A DNA stretch of 64,000 bases from Monodelphis domestica (lineage: Eukaryota > Chordata > Mammalia > Didelphimorphia > Didelphidae): NCBI RefSeq assembly GCF_027887165.1, contig NC_077234.1:163922877-163986876 (forward strand). Direction: 5' to 3'. The notes below the pieces were generated by a model that saw only the letters and a program-made list of their open reading frames with translations, was not told the origin of the DNA and ran no database searches. A program made the translations under genes and the position numbers. Below are positions 36,001-51,000 of the stretch, piece after piece (position 1 is the first letter of the stretch; the number at the start of each line of letters is the position of its first letter).

Positions 36001-39000
36001 CTAAATCATATACCTTTTGAAACTTTTCTTGGTAGATAATGTGAAATGTTGGTGTTTATAGCAAAATTCTCTGATAAAGGACTTATTTCTCAAATATACA
36101 GAGAACCAAGTCATATTTATAAATGATCAGGCAGTTTTCAGATGAAGAAATCAAAGTTATTTTTAGGTGAAAAAATGTTCTAAATCACTATTGATTAGAG
36201 AAATACAAATTAAAACAACTCTGAGTTGTTTTAATCTCCTACTATCAGACTGGCTTATATGACAAAAAAGGAAAATAATAAATGTTGGAGGAAATGTAGG
36301 AAAATTGGGATACTGATGCACTATTGAAGTTTTTAACTGATCAAACTGTTCTGGAGAGCCATCTGAAACCATTCCCAAAGGGCTATAAAGCTATGTACAC
36401 TTTTTTTAAAATCACTTATTTATTTAATTAATTTATGTGTACGCCTTTTGATCTAGCAACATCATTAGGAAGTCTCCTCAAATAGGTAAAAAGGAAGAAA
36501 AGGGCCTATTCATGCAAAAATATTTATAGCAGCTCTTTTTGTTGTGGTAAGGAATGGGAAATTCAATTGGGGAATGGCTGCACAAGATGTGGGATGGAAC
36601 ACTCTTGTGCCATAAGAAATGATGAGCATAATGATTTTGGGAGAACATAGAAAGACCTATATGAACTAATGCAGTATAAAATGAAAAGAACCAATAGAAA
36701 ATTATACGGTCTATCAGCAATATTGTATAATGATTATGAATGGCTTAGCTATTTTCAGCAAAGTAGTGAACCAAGACAATTCCAAAGGCTTGTGATGAAA
36801 TAATATCTACCTCCAAAGAAAGAATTCATGGAGTCTGAATGTATTTCAAAACATATTATTTTTCACTTTATTTGTGTGTGTATTTTTGTTTTTGTTTTAT
36901 ATGAGTCTTTTTCCATATTATATCCAATGTGGATACATACTTTCTATAATCATACATGTATAACCTAGATCAAATTGCCGGTCAACCCTGGGAAGAAAGG
37001 GAGGAAGGAAATTCGGGACTCAAAATTTTGGAAAATGAATGTTAAAAATTGTTATTATATGTAATTGAGGAAATGTATTTAAAGTAGTTTTGATGCTTCC
37101 TTGTCTGAGATCATGATCGCTACGTATTCCTTCTGTTTCTCTGTTGAATGAAGTATATTCCTGGACCCAATTCTTTACATGTGTGTGTGAGAGAGAGTGT
37201 GTATATATATATATTCTACCTCCTTTGACTAATTCAGATGAAAATAAGATACAAGTATTTTCTGACCCCTCAATCTCTTCATTCTTATTTGCATAATTTT
37301 CTAACTGCACACCTTGGTTGTGGGAGTCTCATGCTCTAGGTCTTTGTGAGAAGAGTCATATGGTGGAGTTCTGTTGTACTGCTTCCCTCTGTTTCATCAT
37401 CTTTACTGGTCTTTGCCTTGACTGTATTATTTTTAAAGAGAATAGAGCCAATACTCTCAGCAATGCAACGATCCAGGACAATTCTGAGGATCTTATGATG
37501 GGGAATGCTGTCTACCTCCAGAGAAAGAACTATTAGAGTCAGATGGATGTGGATTAAAGCAAACTATCTTTCACAGTAGTGTATTTATAGTTTTATTTTG
37601 GGGTTTTAGCTATGTCTGAATGTGCTCTTATAACAATGACAAATGTGAAAGTATTTTTTGCATGATAATAAAATAAAAATAATAAATAAGTAAAAGAAAA
37701 AATATATATATATAAAGAAAGAAAGAAAGAAAATAGAACCAGAATTCCCACTTGAAATTTCTTGAATGTACTCACTCTCCAGAAGAAAAAAATTCATAAT
37801 CGCTGGCATTCTTAGGGGCAATATTCAAATATGTTTTTCCATCCATGTTGATATTTATGGTACGATCCAAGTTATTGACAAATCTGAAAGATTTGACAAT
37901 GACTTAAGTGTCTTTTAAAATACAAAAAAGTACAGAATCTTTAGCATTTACCATATTATCACTAGTCTTCTAATAGTCTCCACATTTTATTGGCTTTCCT
38001 AAGATCTTGTCTTTGATGGAGTTTTTATTTAAAATATTTGACTATAACACTTAGAAGAGTTCCTCTTGTATTTACATATATCTAGCATAGCATTTACTCC
38101 AGATTTGTCTAGTATCGAGTCTGATGAAATTCTTTTACTCATTTTGATATTATGAAAATAAATACATTAAAGCAAAAAGGAAAGTGTTAATTATTAAACA
38201 AATGTAAATAATGTACAAAATTCTAAAGGTGCTGAAGTGACTAAAATGACACAGCAGAAAGAACACTGGACTAGGGAGTTAAAAACCTGCCTTCTAAGAT
38301 TGGCCTTTCTACCCAGAGAACACATGGCTTTGGGCAAGAAAATGGAGATGGAAAGTGTGTGTGTGTGTGTGGGGGGGGGGCTTATCCCTTAAAATATCAG
38401 GATATACTATGAGAATAAGTACTTTGAAAATTTTAAAGCATTCCAAAAATTATCAGAGTTTAAATTATGAAAAGAAATTTACAGCCAGTGAAACACTCAA
38501 GGCTGAACACTCTTGTCTGAGATTCTAAGGTATCTACAGAAATAAAATATATACTTGATATACAATTACTCCAAACTCTAAAATTACTAAAAATTTCTGG
38601 GCACTGCTTCTAGGAGAAAGATGAAAAACAAATAGATTGATTCATTTCAGGTATTCAATTTTTAACGTACGTCTAGACTACATCATGAACAGTACTTTAT
38701 ACAGTCTAAATATCTGCTATGCTAAGTTTCTGACCAGATCATTAGAATGTATTTCACTGACTGTTTATTAATAATATCAGATTAAGAAGGGCAATGAATT
38801 AGTTAAGAGTCAGAAATCAAAGATTCTAGTCCAAGTTCTACCATTCATTTGCCCCTGAAGTCACATAATAAGTCATAATTATTGAACCTCTGCTGATAAA
38901 AATGGAAAAGTCTTCCCAGCCAACCCCACTGAAAGAGGATCAAAGAAAATACTAGATGTGAAAGTGATATGCAGAGACTCAATTTTAGAATTCAGAAAGA

Positions 39001-42000
39001 AAAGTTTTTCTTCCTAATGCTGAGAAAAATTTGGACTACCTCAATCTTTGAACTTGAGAGTCTTGAGACATGAATATGCAAGAGGACAGATGGACAGGAA
39101 AGAGACAAGTCTTCATGAGTTGAATAGCAGCAATATAGCAGCATTATCCCAATGGATAGAGTACTGGTTCTAGAGTCAGGAAGATCTCAGTTCAAATCCA
39201 GCTTCAGACACTTATGTGACTCTGGACAAGTTATTTAGCTCCCATTTTGCCTCAGTTCCTCATCTGAAAAATGGAGACATACTGGAGAAGGAAATGGAAA
39301 ACCACTTCACTATCTATACCAAGAAAAACCCATGGACAAAGTTGATGGAGTCATGTAGAGTTGGAAACAAGCGAACAGCAATAATGAACTGAACTGCTGA
39401 GTGGGTGATGGTTAGAGGAAAGGGGAGAGCATGAGAGAGCTAAGCTGTAGAAAATTCTCAAATCTTATTAAAATAACATTTCCATGAAAGAAGCAATACA
39501 GCACAAGTAACAATATAAACACAAAAGAATAGATTTTAGGGAAATGCATTCTTTAAGCATTCTATTGATGTTCTGTTTTTTAAAAGCCAACTTTCTCCTC
39601 CAATTCAATGGGAAAATTCACATTGTAACAAGTAAATATATTCAGGTAAAATGAATCAATACATATAAGATCTACTTTTTCAATAATACAGGGGAGGAAA
39701 CGAGTCATAATGGAAACAATACTAGACTTGCAGTTGAAAGAGCCTGACTGAAAGTGATTTATGGCTCTCACATTTAATAGATGTGTGATTTTGGTAAAAT
39801 CATTTCATCTTCTTTAAGCCTCAAGAAAAGTGTTCATTAGTAAGAGTTCATTATTAAAGACTAATTAATGTGCTATATAAAACAGCATCTTGTTAAATCC
39901 AGAGTATACTGAAGACCTTATGTAAGGTAAGCAAGTAAACAAGTTCAAAAGTAGAGATCAATGGCAGAAACATTTACTATTATTTTATAGCTGACATAGA
40001 GATAGATGAGAAAAATGAGTTTAAATAAGAATTCTCTTTTACAAGATTCATCTTTGAAGATTTAGACTTAGATTAGTTTGAGGTTAGGTCATACAACTCT
40101 CCCATTTTGATCTTGCTATGCCATTAAGGGAAGTCAACTTCTGATCAAAAATAGTTGATACCACAGAGGAACCATATCATGGCTTTTGAAAGTTATGGCC
40201 AATACTTCCGTCCAAATTAACACAAGCTATAAGTTGACTCAGCAAAGTGATTGGTGGAAAAATAGTCAAAATTATGTTGGAAATGTCAAATCCCTAGTGA
40301 AATCTAGATTGCTGAAGAGAAAAATGTAGATTTGTTCAAAACCAGATACCTGATTCCATTTAGTCCTTTTTCTGGCTTCGTTTTAAGACTGTCTTTCAGC
40401 TGAGAGAGAAAGAAAATATTTTTAACTGATTTTATTTGAGTACATATTTCTCACAGTATAAAAGTCAGCTTGAGTATCAACCATAAGTATCTTTAAAGTG
40501 ACTTGGTTCAAAAGCTAGCTGGCAGAGCCACTAATTTCTTCCCTCTCTTGCTGATGTGTGTCAATAGAAGACCTTGTATATATTTGCATTTCCCAGCTGG
40601 TTAAACAGGGCTTAGTTTCACTAAATTCATTTCTTTGGGAAATCTAGCTTCTCAAGTATTAAGAGAGATAAGATGATTTAATTCAATGGAAAGGACAGTG
40701 GTGGTTTCAAGCTGATCCCTAGAAGAACGTAATCTCTGAGAATGAGAATTCTCAATTTTGTATCTTTATCTTTCGTTCCTAGCATAGTACCTGGTACATA
40801 AATGATTGATTGATGTCGAGTTTCTTTTTTCCCCAGGAACTCAGGTGTGATAACATTTTTATAACTAAAATCTGGTATTATCTTCTCACTTTCACCTACC
40901 AACTTATGAGGGAAGGAGGCAAAATTATTTATGTTTGTAAGCAACAAGAACAGGGAACAGGCTAGAGAGATAATATTTAACAACAATAATAAGTCAATGA
41001 TATCAACTGTAAGCCCCACCACCATAGAGCTAGTACTTTTCTTTAATAAAAATACTGACCGTAACAAAGTAACTGCTATTCCATGCCAGAATGCTGTGGC
41101 GATAACCCCTTTCAAAATCATTCGGAACTTGGAATGGTGGTTGTTGCCCAAAAGAAATGTTTATATTTGGTGGGCTATTGAAATCCAAAGTCAGGAAGCC
41201 ACTGGACTATAGAAGAGAAAAAGATGGCCATAATCACAAATTTAATCTATTTTATCATGTCAAACTAGAAACTTCAGGAGTCAGCAATCCAGTTGCCTGT
41301 GGAACATTTCCTATCATTATTGAATCTTCTCCATGCAAGTCTAAAATAGGTTTTCCCCCTTTGCATTTGCACTATTTACCTAGACCTTCCATCCAACAAA
41401 CACTTGCCTTTAGCCCTTGCCTCAAGATATCTTAGGATTATGGTAGTCAGGGTAAACTTTCATGAGTTCTGTTCAATCTGTCTTTATTATATCCTAGGAA
41501 AGTTAAGAACATCATCACAGAAATTACTGCCAATAGGTAGAATCTAACAAAGGGTCTAGTGGTTCTAGTTGGGCTATGTCAAGTGGTGTCAAGTGGCCTT
41601 GAGAAGCTTTAGATGATTATAGCTTCTACTTCCTTACCTTATTGTCCCTTCTATAGGTGCCTCAATTGGTTTTTATTGACATTTTTTCTTTCCCAATATA
41701 AAGGTTCTTTTAAGTAAATAAGTAAGTAAGCAGAAACAAAATCATGAGTAATTCTTTCACTCTCTTATTTTCCTAACCATAATAAACAAGGATCTTATAC
41801 CTGCCCTTAACTGGCCAAGTTAAAAGGGAAAAAATCCTTTTCACATTACAGAAGTGCATATTAGAATTTCAATAAAAGTATCATTTCAGAAGGAGGACTT
41901 GCAGTCCCAGATCTCAAACTGTACTATAAAACAATGGTTATCAAAACAATTTGGTACTGGCTAAGAGACAGAAAGGAGGATCAGTGGAATAGATGTGGCG

Positions 42001-45000
42001 TAAATGATCTCAGCAAGACAGTTTATGACAAACCCAAAGACCCTAGCTTTGGGGACAAAAAACCACTATTTGATAAAAACTGCTGGGAAAATTGGAAGAC
42101 AGTATAGGAGAGACTAGGAATTGATCAACACCTCACACCCTACACCAAGATAAATTCAGAATGGGTGAATGACTTGAACATAAAGAAGGAAACTATAAGT
42201 AAATTAGGTGAACACAGAATAGTATACCTGTCAGACCTTTGGGAAGGGAAAGATTTTAAAACCAAGCAAAACTTAGAGTCACAAAATGTAAAATAAATAA
42301 TTTTGACTACATCAAATTAAAAAGTTTTTGTACAAACAAAACCAATGTAACTAAAATCAGAAGGGTAGCAACAAATTGGGAAAAAAATCTTCATAAAAAC
42401 CTCTGACAAAGGTTTAATTACTCAAATTTACAGAGCTAAATCAATTGTACAAAAAACCAAGCCATTCTCCAATTGATAAATGGGCAAGGGACATGAACAG
42501 ACAGTTCTCAGCCAAAGAAATCAAAACTATTAATAAGCACATGAAAAAGTGCTCTACATCTCTTATAATCAGAGAGATACAAATCAAAACAACTCTGAGG
42601 TATCACCTCACACCTAGCAGATTGGCTAACATAACAGCTTTGGAAAGTAGTGAATGCTGGAGGGGATGCGGCAAAGTAGGGACACTAATTCATTGCTGGT
42701 GGAGTTGTGAATTAATCCAACCATTCTGGAGGGCAATTTGGAACTATGCCCAAAGGGTGATAAAAGACTTTCTGCCCTTTGATCCAGCCATACCACTGCT
42801 GGGTTTGTACCCCAAAGAGATAATAAGGAAAAAGACTTGTACAAGAATATTCATAGCTGCACTCTTTGTGGTGGTCAAAAATTGGAAAATGAGGGGATGC
42901 CCGCCCTTCAATTGGGGAATGGCTGAACAAATTGTGGTATATGTTGGTGATGGAATACTATTGTGCTAAAAGGAATAATAAAGTAGAAGAATTCCATGGA
43001 GACTGGAACAACCTCCAGGAAGTGATGCAGAGTGAAAGGAGCAGAGCCAGGAAAACATTGTACACAGAGACTGATACACTGTGGTACAATCGAAGGTGAT
43101 GGACTTCTCCATTAGTGGCAATGCAATGTCCCTGAACAATCTGCAGGGATCTAAAAAATACTATCCACAAGCAGAAGATAAACTGTGGGAGTAAAAACAC
43201 CGATGAAAAACAACTGCTTGACTACAGGGGTTGAGGGAATATGACTGAGTAGAGACTCTAAATGAACACTCTAATGCAAATACCAACAACATGGAAATGG
43301 GTTTGAGTCAAGAACACATGTGATACCCAGTGGAATTGCACGTCGGCTGTGGGAGAGGTGGTGGGAGGGGGGGGAGGGAAGAAAAGAAAATGATTTTTGT
43401 TTCCAATGAATAATGTTTGGAAATGACCAAATAAAAATTTTTTAAAAAGTATCATTTCAATCTGGATTTCATACATTTTGAGCTTTCTACTATGTATGAT
43501 ATAATGACTACATAATATAATTTTAAAAAATAAAACTTTAGGGTGAGAACTAGGTTCAAATCCAGCCTTTCATATTTATTAGCTTTGTGATCAAGGGCTT
43601 GAATCTCAATTTCTTTACCTGTAAGATAGGAATAACACATGTCACACCTTTCAAGTGTCTTTTCAAGTTCTTGTGTGAATCAAATGAGATATGTAAAGTG
43701 CTTTATGAACTTCAACATGATAAACAAATAAATACCAGCTGCCACCACTCATTCAACTCCCTCATTGTATATAAATGAAGAATTTAAGCCTAGAGAGATT
43801 AAGTGATGTGATGACAGTCATGAAACTACTATCAAAGGTGAAATTCAAGCCCAGTCTACTTGAATACAATTACATCACTGTCTATTATTCCATGCTACTT
43901 TGTCCTTCGTAGGTCTTGAATTTATTTTATTTTGTTTCTTAAGTCAGAAAACAGTTTTGACATAATCTCTGTGTGATTTGAAATAGAATTAATTTTCAAA
44001 TCTTGTCAAGTCAATCAGCTTTCTCAAATGACTTAAGTCATACCACTCCTTGTAAATTCCTCTATTCCTTTGAAACAAGACAGCTCAAATGTCAGATGTC
44101 TACTTATTTTGTGATAACTTTAATTAATGACTGACTAAAGATGAGTTGACTCTGGAAGATTTCCATCATGTTAGTCCTTATTACTTTAGGCATCCTGATA
44201 ACAGAGTGTGTTCTAGTAAAGAAGTTGTTTTAGGGCAACGAGGTGACTCAGTGGATAGAAAGCTAATCCTAGAGACAGGAGCTCCTAGGTTCAAAGCTGA
44301 CCTCAGATACTTCCTAGCTATGTGACCCTAGACATGTCACTTCTTCCCTATTGCCTACCCCTCACTACTCTTCTGCCTTGGAACTGATACTTAGTATTGA
44401 TTCTAAGATGGAAGGTAAGGTGTGCTTTTTTAAAAGAAGTTATTTTATCAATTGCATGTCGTCTTAGTTTGAAAGGCAAGAGCTAATGTCAGTTTAACAT
44501 GCAAGGACAAAAAGCCTATAATAGTAAAACCAAAATGTTTCGGTCCAGCAGACATCAATAAGACTGAGCCATCTTAGAGTCTGTTTTAAAGAGGAGAGAT
44601 TGAGTCATAGTTTGGCTTATATCCTAGACTTCAAGAGGGTGGATTTCCGACTTCAGAAATAGGATAGACAGGATGCCATGACCTACAGACTTCAGAAGGT
44701 GAAGCCAGCTCACGGACTCAAAAGTGGTGAGAGACTCAGAAACGAAATTGGATTGCCTAGAAACACTTGATTAGAATGAGAAGGAAAAGGGAGATGTAGC
44801 TAAAGGGAATGACTGGCAAGATCAAAGATTTAAAATGTGCAAGATACTGAAACTATGGCAAGTAAGTAAGTAATGACAAGTAAAAAGGAATAATGGCAAA
44901 GTACTGTAAGAATAATATCAAGAAGAATAAAAATCCAATCTGAACTGAAGCTTGTAGTAAGTGCTAAAAACATAACCCACTATTTTTAAGAATGTTAGGA

Positions 45001-48000
45001 ATAAGAAAAAATATCAAGAAGATACTAGGGGGGTAACTAATGACTCAACTATTAGAGAGCCAAGCCTGGAGATGGGAAGTCCTGGGTTCAAATCTGGCTT
45101 CAGACACTTCCTAGCTATGTGACCTTGGGCTCCATTGCCTAGCCCTTACTGGTCTTTTGCCTTAGAACCAATAAACAGTATTGATTCTAAGATATAGGGT
45201 AAGGGTTTAAAGGGGAAAAAAAATTAGTGTGTGACAGCTATGAATAGCCAATACATTGCACAACTAAGAACTAAGAAAGTCTTAAATTTCATGAATGGAA
45301 GTATAACAAGTGGAACAAGGCAGCTCAGAACACTTTGGAAGTCGAATTCTGAGTGACATGTTAAAAGAGTTATTACATTGACCCAAATAGATCTATTTTC
45401 ATCATGGGCATTTGTCCCAATGATACTGATTACAATTCAGCCATGCCTGCCCATCCTGTGTGATTTGTTCTTTTTTTTTCCTCCTAAATTTGACACAAAA
45501 GGTCTATTCAACAATCTGGGCAATTTTCTTTACTTTCTCTTGCCCTCACTAGGATATGAATAGAACATAAAAGCCTATCCTTCACTCATCCCTTGCTCTC
45601 ACTACATTATGGCCATATTGTTCAGAAATGCATATCTTTAATGCTATCCTTAACCGTAGATTTTCACAATTTCTTTTTGATAATGTGATCCTTCATCTAC
45701 ACACTTATTAGATGCTTGCAGCTCCACTACTCTCTGAGCAATCTTCAGTTTCAATTTATTGGAAGTTTTTTGGGCTCCTTGACTTTTGGCCAATCTTTAG
45801 AAGAGTATTGGTATTAAAAAATATGAGCTTTTATTTTAGTGAATTATGGTCACTGATTTTACAAGGTAAATTATTTTGTAATTTCCCAAATGCCATCCAA
45901 CTTGTTTTCCTTGTACTACGCAATTCAGGGTGTAATTTATTTTTCATTCACAATGGCTGCCTAAGCTTGTCATCTATACCTATATTCCCATGGATGAGCT
46001 CTATAGATTGTTCATTCAAATGCACATCATAGTCTAGATAATAAGTACTCTTCAACTAATTGTTTATTTGGTTTTTTTTTTCTATTTGGATTATTGGACC
46101 AATTTCTTGAGCTTTATCTTATCTACCTACAAGGCTCTGAATGTTCCAATGCTTAATTCAGTTTCATTTATAAACAGGATAAACTTATTATCATTATCAG
46201 AAAGGCTTATTATCAGGAATCCTCCAACTTAGGCTCTTGACTTCGCCTCCTCCAGGACTATGACATTTTTCTCCATTTCATGTCTCACCTAAAATCAATC
46301 GATGATCAGAAATTCAAATAAGGGTTCAATTCCATTTGAGTACTTTGCAAAGAAATTGCTGTAGTATACAAAGGTTCAAAAGGGATGAAAATATGAAATT
46401 AATAGAAGGAATTGAAAATGTTTAGGCTAAAGAAGAGAAGTTTTGGTGGTAAAAGAGGGAAGAATATGATGTCCCCAAGTATTTGAAGATTATTAAACAG
46501 AAAATGGATTAGACTAGTTTGACTTTGCTCCAAAAAAAACAGAACTTTGAGTTCTGGCAGAGAAAATGTTATAAGGAACCAAATTTTAGGGAGAAAAAGG
46601 AGGATCTTACTGGGGGAGGGAGTATAAGCTCTCTGCCACTGGAGGTGTTTCCTCAAAGGTTTGATAAGTACTTTTAGGATCCCTAAAGCATGATGCATGA
46701 TCTAGAGAGTCTTTCAGATAGATAACGTGATGTCTCTTCCAACTCTGAGAATCTATGACTTGAAATCACTTCTCCCTATATTTATCTATAAGAAAAGATT
46801 TAGAAAAGAAGATAGAATGATGTTATGATCCATCAAGAATGATAGAAGAGGGTCAGCTGGGTAGCTCAGTGGATTGAGAACTAGACCTAGAGACGGGAGG
46901 TCCTAGGTTCAAATCCGGCCTCAGTCACTTTCTAGCTGTGTGACCCTGGGCAAGTCACTTGACCCCCATTGCCTAGCCCTTACCACTCTTCTGCCTTGGA
47001 GCCAATACACAGTATTGACTCCAAGACGGAAGGTAAGGGTTAAAAAAAAAAGAATGATAGAAGAAATAGAGAATAATAGAAGTAGTATAATGATAATTTA
47101 ATTAATAGAGAGAGAAACTAATCCCTAGGGGATCACACAAACTGATGGCAGAGTAGGCTTCAGTATCATACCCCACCTCCCTACCATAACTCACTAATAA
47201 GCCAGGAAGTATTTAGATTTTAATATGTCCATTTAAGAGCTAGTAAGGAATCTGAAGGTCCAAATCCTCTAAATTAAATGTTAAAATGGGAAATTTTCAA
47301 AATTAATCAATTGTTACATGAGAATAAATTTGTATGACCTCTTTGTATTGTCAAAAATATATAAAAAATTTGAAACCACAAGAAGAAAAGTGAGCTCTAA
47401 AGTTCACAAAGGTAACTAGATCCAAAATCTCCTCATTGACTATTCGTCCTATTCAAAATAGTTTGAGATCTTAAAGGTAACTATTTAATTATTCTAGGTG
47501 ACAGACATTAAAATATATAGTTTCAAATATCAGGAACAAGCAAAAATAATTCTATAAAAATAGTTTCAGAATTTCCAGTTTTAAGTAAAATGACTAGTCA
47601 GAATGATTGAATGAAGTTTTTGTCTGTTGAAAAACAAAAACAAGAAGTCATTCTATTCCAAATTGTTTCATACTGATCATATTTACCTAACTTCAGGACT
47701 TTTGGGATGGATATAAACATACACGCACATATATGTGTATACCCATGGGTACATATACATACATATATGTGTATGTACACCTGTGTATGTTTATAAATTT
47801 ATTCACAAACATGAATGTGCACACACACATATATACTTACGGATATGCTTTGTAGATTTTCCATATGGATATTTGCCATAGTCTAAACAATAGGCATTCT
47901 TACCCAATTGGTTTATTGAACAATAGCTTTTCCAAATCAAAAGCAAGTGAGAAGTTAAAAAAACAAAAACTTGTCCTCAATTCTACTTACCTCATTCACT

Positions 48001-51000
48001 GATACATTCCTATGCTCAGATCCAGGAAAATATGCAGTTAAGTTTTCATTGCCTACATTCAGAACCTGGACTTGGATTTCATTTCCTTTAGGAAAAACTG
48101 GAAGAGTTTTCTAGACAACATGAAAGAAGTAAGGAAAGGAATGCTTAGTGCAGTAATTACAAGCAATGGCATCTTACCTAAACAAAAACTAATAAAAGTA
48201 GCCTTAACACAACCAAGAACCTCTAAATTGGCTCATGCATATGAATACACGGAAGCCAACCCAAACTGGCTCCCAAGAGACGATTAAACTTTCAGTGTGA
48301 GCACTTACATCTCAGACATCCTCAAATGCTATAAATGAGAATTTGATCAATTGTTTTGTTGGTTATCTCGATTTAAGAAAGTGATGGAGAAAAATGTTAA
48401 TAATGGAGCTCAAACTTTAAAGGGTGTTGTATACACTTTCCCCCCTCCTCTGCGAGAGCTGATAGTTAAGCACACAGTTACACATGCATTGATAATATAA
48501 AGGTCTTGAACACACACATACACATTTCTTTATTGTAAGTTGTACTGTTGTGGTCCTATCTGACAGATATTAAAAGATGGGGTCCCAACATTGCACTTTA
48601 GAGGTGACTTCATACAGCTTTCCTATTTCCTTGCACTGAATTCAACCTAAATATGAAGATTCAATATAAACAAAGCAAAGATCAAAATGGAATATTAACT
48701 GCCCTCGGGGAACTTACCTTTTTGGCTGGTGGAATATAATATGTTCATAGATAAGTAAATACTAGGTCATTTGAAGAAGGAGTTGAGGGGGGAACACTAA
48801 TAGCTAGAAGATATGGGATGACAGGGTGTGATATAATACCTAAGTAAGTTGAACAGTGAGTGAACTTAAGTAAAAGATAAGTGGAATTAAGAGGAGGAAA
48901 AGAGAGGCAGACCTCGAGACTGGTGACCCAACATTCAAATCTGACTTTAGACACTTTCTAGCTGTGTGATCTTGGACAAGTCACTTAACCTCAATTTCTT
49001 TAGCCCTTATTACTCCTCTGCCTTGGAACCCATACTTGGTAATAATTATAAAACAGAAGGCAAAAATTAATTTTAAAAAATAAGTGGAGGAAAGCAGAGA
49101 AACACATTACAGCTGTGAGAGTTGGAGGGAAGAAAGCTTATACAAAGGTATAGAGGTTGAATGTCAGTTTTGTGGTGGGAGGGAGCGGAAAGCAAGCCAG
49201 CTAGATTGTATGGTCATTAAAAAAAATGTTCCATGATAGCTTAGAAAAAAGATATGCCCAAACTATCCTGCACATTTGGAATCTCCTTCTTTGAAGGAAA
49301 ATGATCACTCTCTGTAATATTCGTTTTTAAAGCTTTTTTTAGACCTGGTTCTCAATCCACTGGACCATCTAGCTGACCCATAGTATTAAAAGCACTTTCA
49401 GGAAAGAATGCGTGGCGCCACAGGGAAAAGGCAGAGAAAAGAAGGAGATTGCCAAAAGGTAAAGCAGTACTCATCTGAAAATTGGTCCCAGTTCTGCCAT
49501 TATGCCTTGTCTGTCCACTGACAAATGGCATTTGAGAAGTCAGCTTTCCCTCCCATTCTTCAAGTAAATTTCTAAGAAACTCCCCCCCAATTTTCACAAT
49601 CTTTTTGTTCTTTATCCCCTTGACTGGGGATGGGTGGGGGGAGAAGATAAAAGCTGACCATTTCCCTACCATTAAGTGATGTGCTAGGTAGAACACTGCG
49701 TTGGCAAGGTTAAAATTAAGTTCATTCTTAGGCTTTGGGGGCTTTCATGGGAGGAAAAGAACTTAGATTCCCTTCTCCCTAGAGCCATTGAAGATGCTAC
49801 CTCATGACAAAGGGGAACTTACATCTATTTGCAGTTGTATAATTGCAGCTACAACAAAGGCCATGGAAGCCAAGAACATGCCCACCGTCATCTTCTTCAG
49901 AGACCTGAAAAGAAAAGATGTAGGGCAAATGTAATACACTGATACCTAATGTGAATTCCTCACACACTCTTTCATATGAAAAAAAGGAACATAGCCCAGG
50001 ACTGAATTCCATTTGGTTAGATAGTCAAGATGAGAGCAAGATGGAGGCAGAGAAGGAGTGGGAGAAAGAAGGAGAGAAGAGTAAGAGAAGATCCTACATA
50101 TTAAAAAATTTTAATAGGACACACTGATCATAAAGGATTTGTGCATTGGCCTTTGAAGCACAAAACACAAATCTGTAATCAGTGGCAACATTGTACAGTG
50201 GACAGAAGGCTGACCTTGGACTCGGAAAGATCTAAGTTCAAATCTTGCTTCATAGAGGAATGTGTGAGGCAGTTCTTTCTTTACTACATGTGTAGTGACT
50301 CAGCTGCAACCCTGGTGGAAGGATTTTCTACAATGGAAATTCAAGACATTGATGGAACTACATCTAGATCTGAACCAAAGAAGAAGATCAGCTGACATTC
50401 CTCTTAAAAACTTAGCCAAACCATTCAAAAAGATCCTCCAAAAATAAAATCAAGGATGTCTCAAGTTTTCACCAATAGACCACATAGGAAATTCATGCCT
50501 TTGCAGGTTGAATGAATAAGCTTAGTTATATAACTAGCTAATTCAGATTTCATGTAGTTCCTATTTACTAGGAGGTTTTTATTTATACCTAGTTATTCAT
50601 CGCTGACCCACTAGATAGAGATGACTAGAATGGATTTAAAAAACAGTTTAGATAAAAAAAATCTCTCAGAGGTCTCATTTGAGTCAAGGACTGTTTCATG
50701 AGGCAACTGGGTTGCCGAGTGGACAGAGCACTTGACCTGTCGTCAAAAAGACTCAAGTTCAAATCCTGCCTCAAGATACTTAAGATCTGTGTGATCAAAG
50801 ACAAATCAGTTAACATCTCTCAGCCTCAGCGATTGTTCTTAATGGCTCCTAAGGTCCCTTCTAGTTGTAAATCTATTACCCTATATAGGAGAGATCCAAA
50901 ATTGTCTAATCTTGTATCTGTCCCGGATACACAAGGAAACCATAACTTAGAGATCACATTCAGAATTTCTTTCAAGTATGCTTAATTTTAAAAGGCAAGT

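Noticed and set aside
40678..41151. 157-codon minus-strand open frame with hydrophobic stretches
   Set aside because: It overlaps SLC15A1 exon 17 in the wrong frame and runs into an L2-like tail; the hydrophobicity is a frame-shift artefact.
42445..42969. 174-codon protein as a possible host gene
   Set aside because: It is the C-terminal part of L1 ORF2 inside an insertion with target duplication.
46850..46930. Possible tRNA gene
   Set aside because: The A/B-box-like segments are the tRNA-derived head of a type A SINE, present in more than a dozen copies here.
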